DNA from: Neisseriaceae bacterium JH1-16
GTDB lineage: Bacteria; Pseudomonadota; Gammaproteobacteria; Burkholderiales; Chromobacteriaceae
Reading direction: 5' to 3'
NCBI GenBank assembly: GCA_025989215.1
Contig: JAPDNP010000002.1
Coordinates: forward strand, 372,001-436,000
DNA: 64,000 nucleotides
The translations under genes and the position numbers were made by a program. The notes under the pieces are model-generated. The model was not told the origin of the DNA, made no database searches, and was given only the letters and a program-made list of their open reading frames with translations. The stretch's first letter is position 1, and each line of letters starts with the position of its first letter. Below, piece by piece: positions 63,787 to 64,000 of this stretch.

Positions 63787-64000
63787 TCAGCAGCGTCCCG
63801 ACAATTCCAGCGACATGAAAACGACATCGTCACCGCGCACCGCTTCGTCGCCTGGCATGTCAGCCTCCTCGAAACCGAGCGAACCATACAATGCCTGCGC
63901 AACCGGGTTCCAGCGGTAGACATTCAACGTGGCAATGCGGGCACGGCGCCGCTGCGCCTCGGCCAGCAGCTCGACCACCAATGCCCGGCCAAGGCCTCGC
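63787..64000 (-). CDS. GNAT acetyltransferase, C-terminal part
   Basis: The gene runs off the right end. The visible 71 residues have the acetyl-CoA motif (GLGRALVVELLAEAQ), then ATLNVYRWNPVAQALYGSLGFEE, a typical GNAT C-terminus. The N-terminus and substrate are not visible. Confidence 0.85.
   Translation of the reverse strand, partial: RGLGRALVVELLAEAQRRRARIATLNVYRWNPVAQALYGSLGFEEADMPGDEAVRGDDVVFMSLELSGRC

Overview
The window looks like a mosaic stretch of a high-GC betaproteobacterial chromosome, most likely Neisseriales/Chromobacteriaceae-like. This is inferred from gene content, codon use and the company of guaB, uvrC, pgsA, ribD and nrdR; no search was run. The right part (about 35.7-64 kb) is the ordinary backbone. 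It is high in GC and carries the 9-mer TTGGCCGAA (or its complement) about once per kb. The left part (1-35.7 kb) is a series of accessory blocks with different base composition, insertion-sequence remnants, broken genes and duplicated functions, and the 9-mer is nearly absent there.

Layout: 1-12.9 kb holds the end of a flavohaemoglobin gene, an NAD-dependent formate dehydrogenase, IS5- and IS3-type remnants around the tail of a broken cydB with a DUF2474-like microprotein, an encapsulin operon (DyP peroxidase cargo, shell, ClpG/ClpK-like AAA+ disaggregase), a FdhF/YdeP-type molybdoenzyme and a phytochelatin-synthase-like protein. 13-31 kb is a redox block: two cytochrome bd operons, two bestrophin-type anion channels, FdhD, MoaA, a second YdeP-type molybdoenzyme in one operon with cydAB, a chemoreceptor gene broken by a 28-bp tandem duplication, and a MocR-type (GntR plus aminotransferase) regulator. 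31.2-35.8 kb is a small P4-like integrative element (integrase, AlpA, YagK/YfjJ-like protein, one unknown gene) seated at a tRNA-Leu gene. 35.9-42.3 kb encodes a periplasmic molybdenum hydroxylase with a triheme cytochrome c and its maturation factors. The rest is housekeeping and small regulatory genes, a tRNA-Cys plus four identical tRNA-Gly genes, and several divergent regulator/target pairs with visible operator palindromes.

The most interesting unit is the 13-31 kb block. A direct-repeat operator (core AACTGTRCT, two copies 25 bp apart) occurs at 16.7, 20.0, 22.9, 25.3 and 30.6 kb, in front of the cydAB-bestrophin, bestrophin-fdhD/mocR, moaA, chemoreceptor and ydeP-cydAB units. The simplest reading is that the MocR protein at 20.2 kb controls a local regulon. 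That regulon would make molybdopterin, activate an orphan molybdoenzyme, pass its electrons to a quinol oxidase, move an anion and sense the stimulus. The second strong signal is the genome-wide-looking TTGGCCGAA word, which behaves like a DNA-uptake-type repeat, including one perfect inverted pair after a gene.
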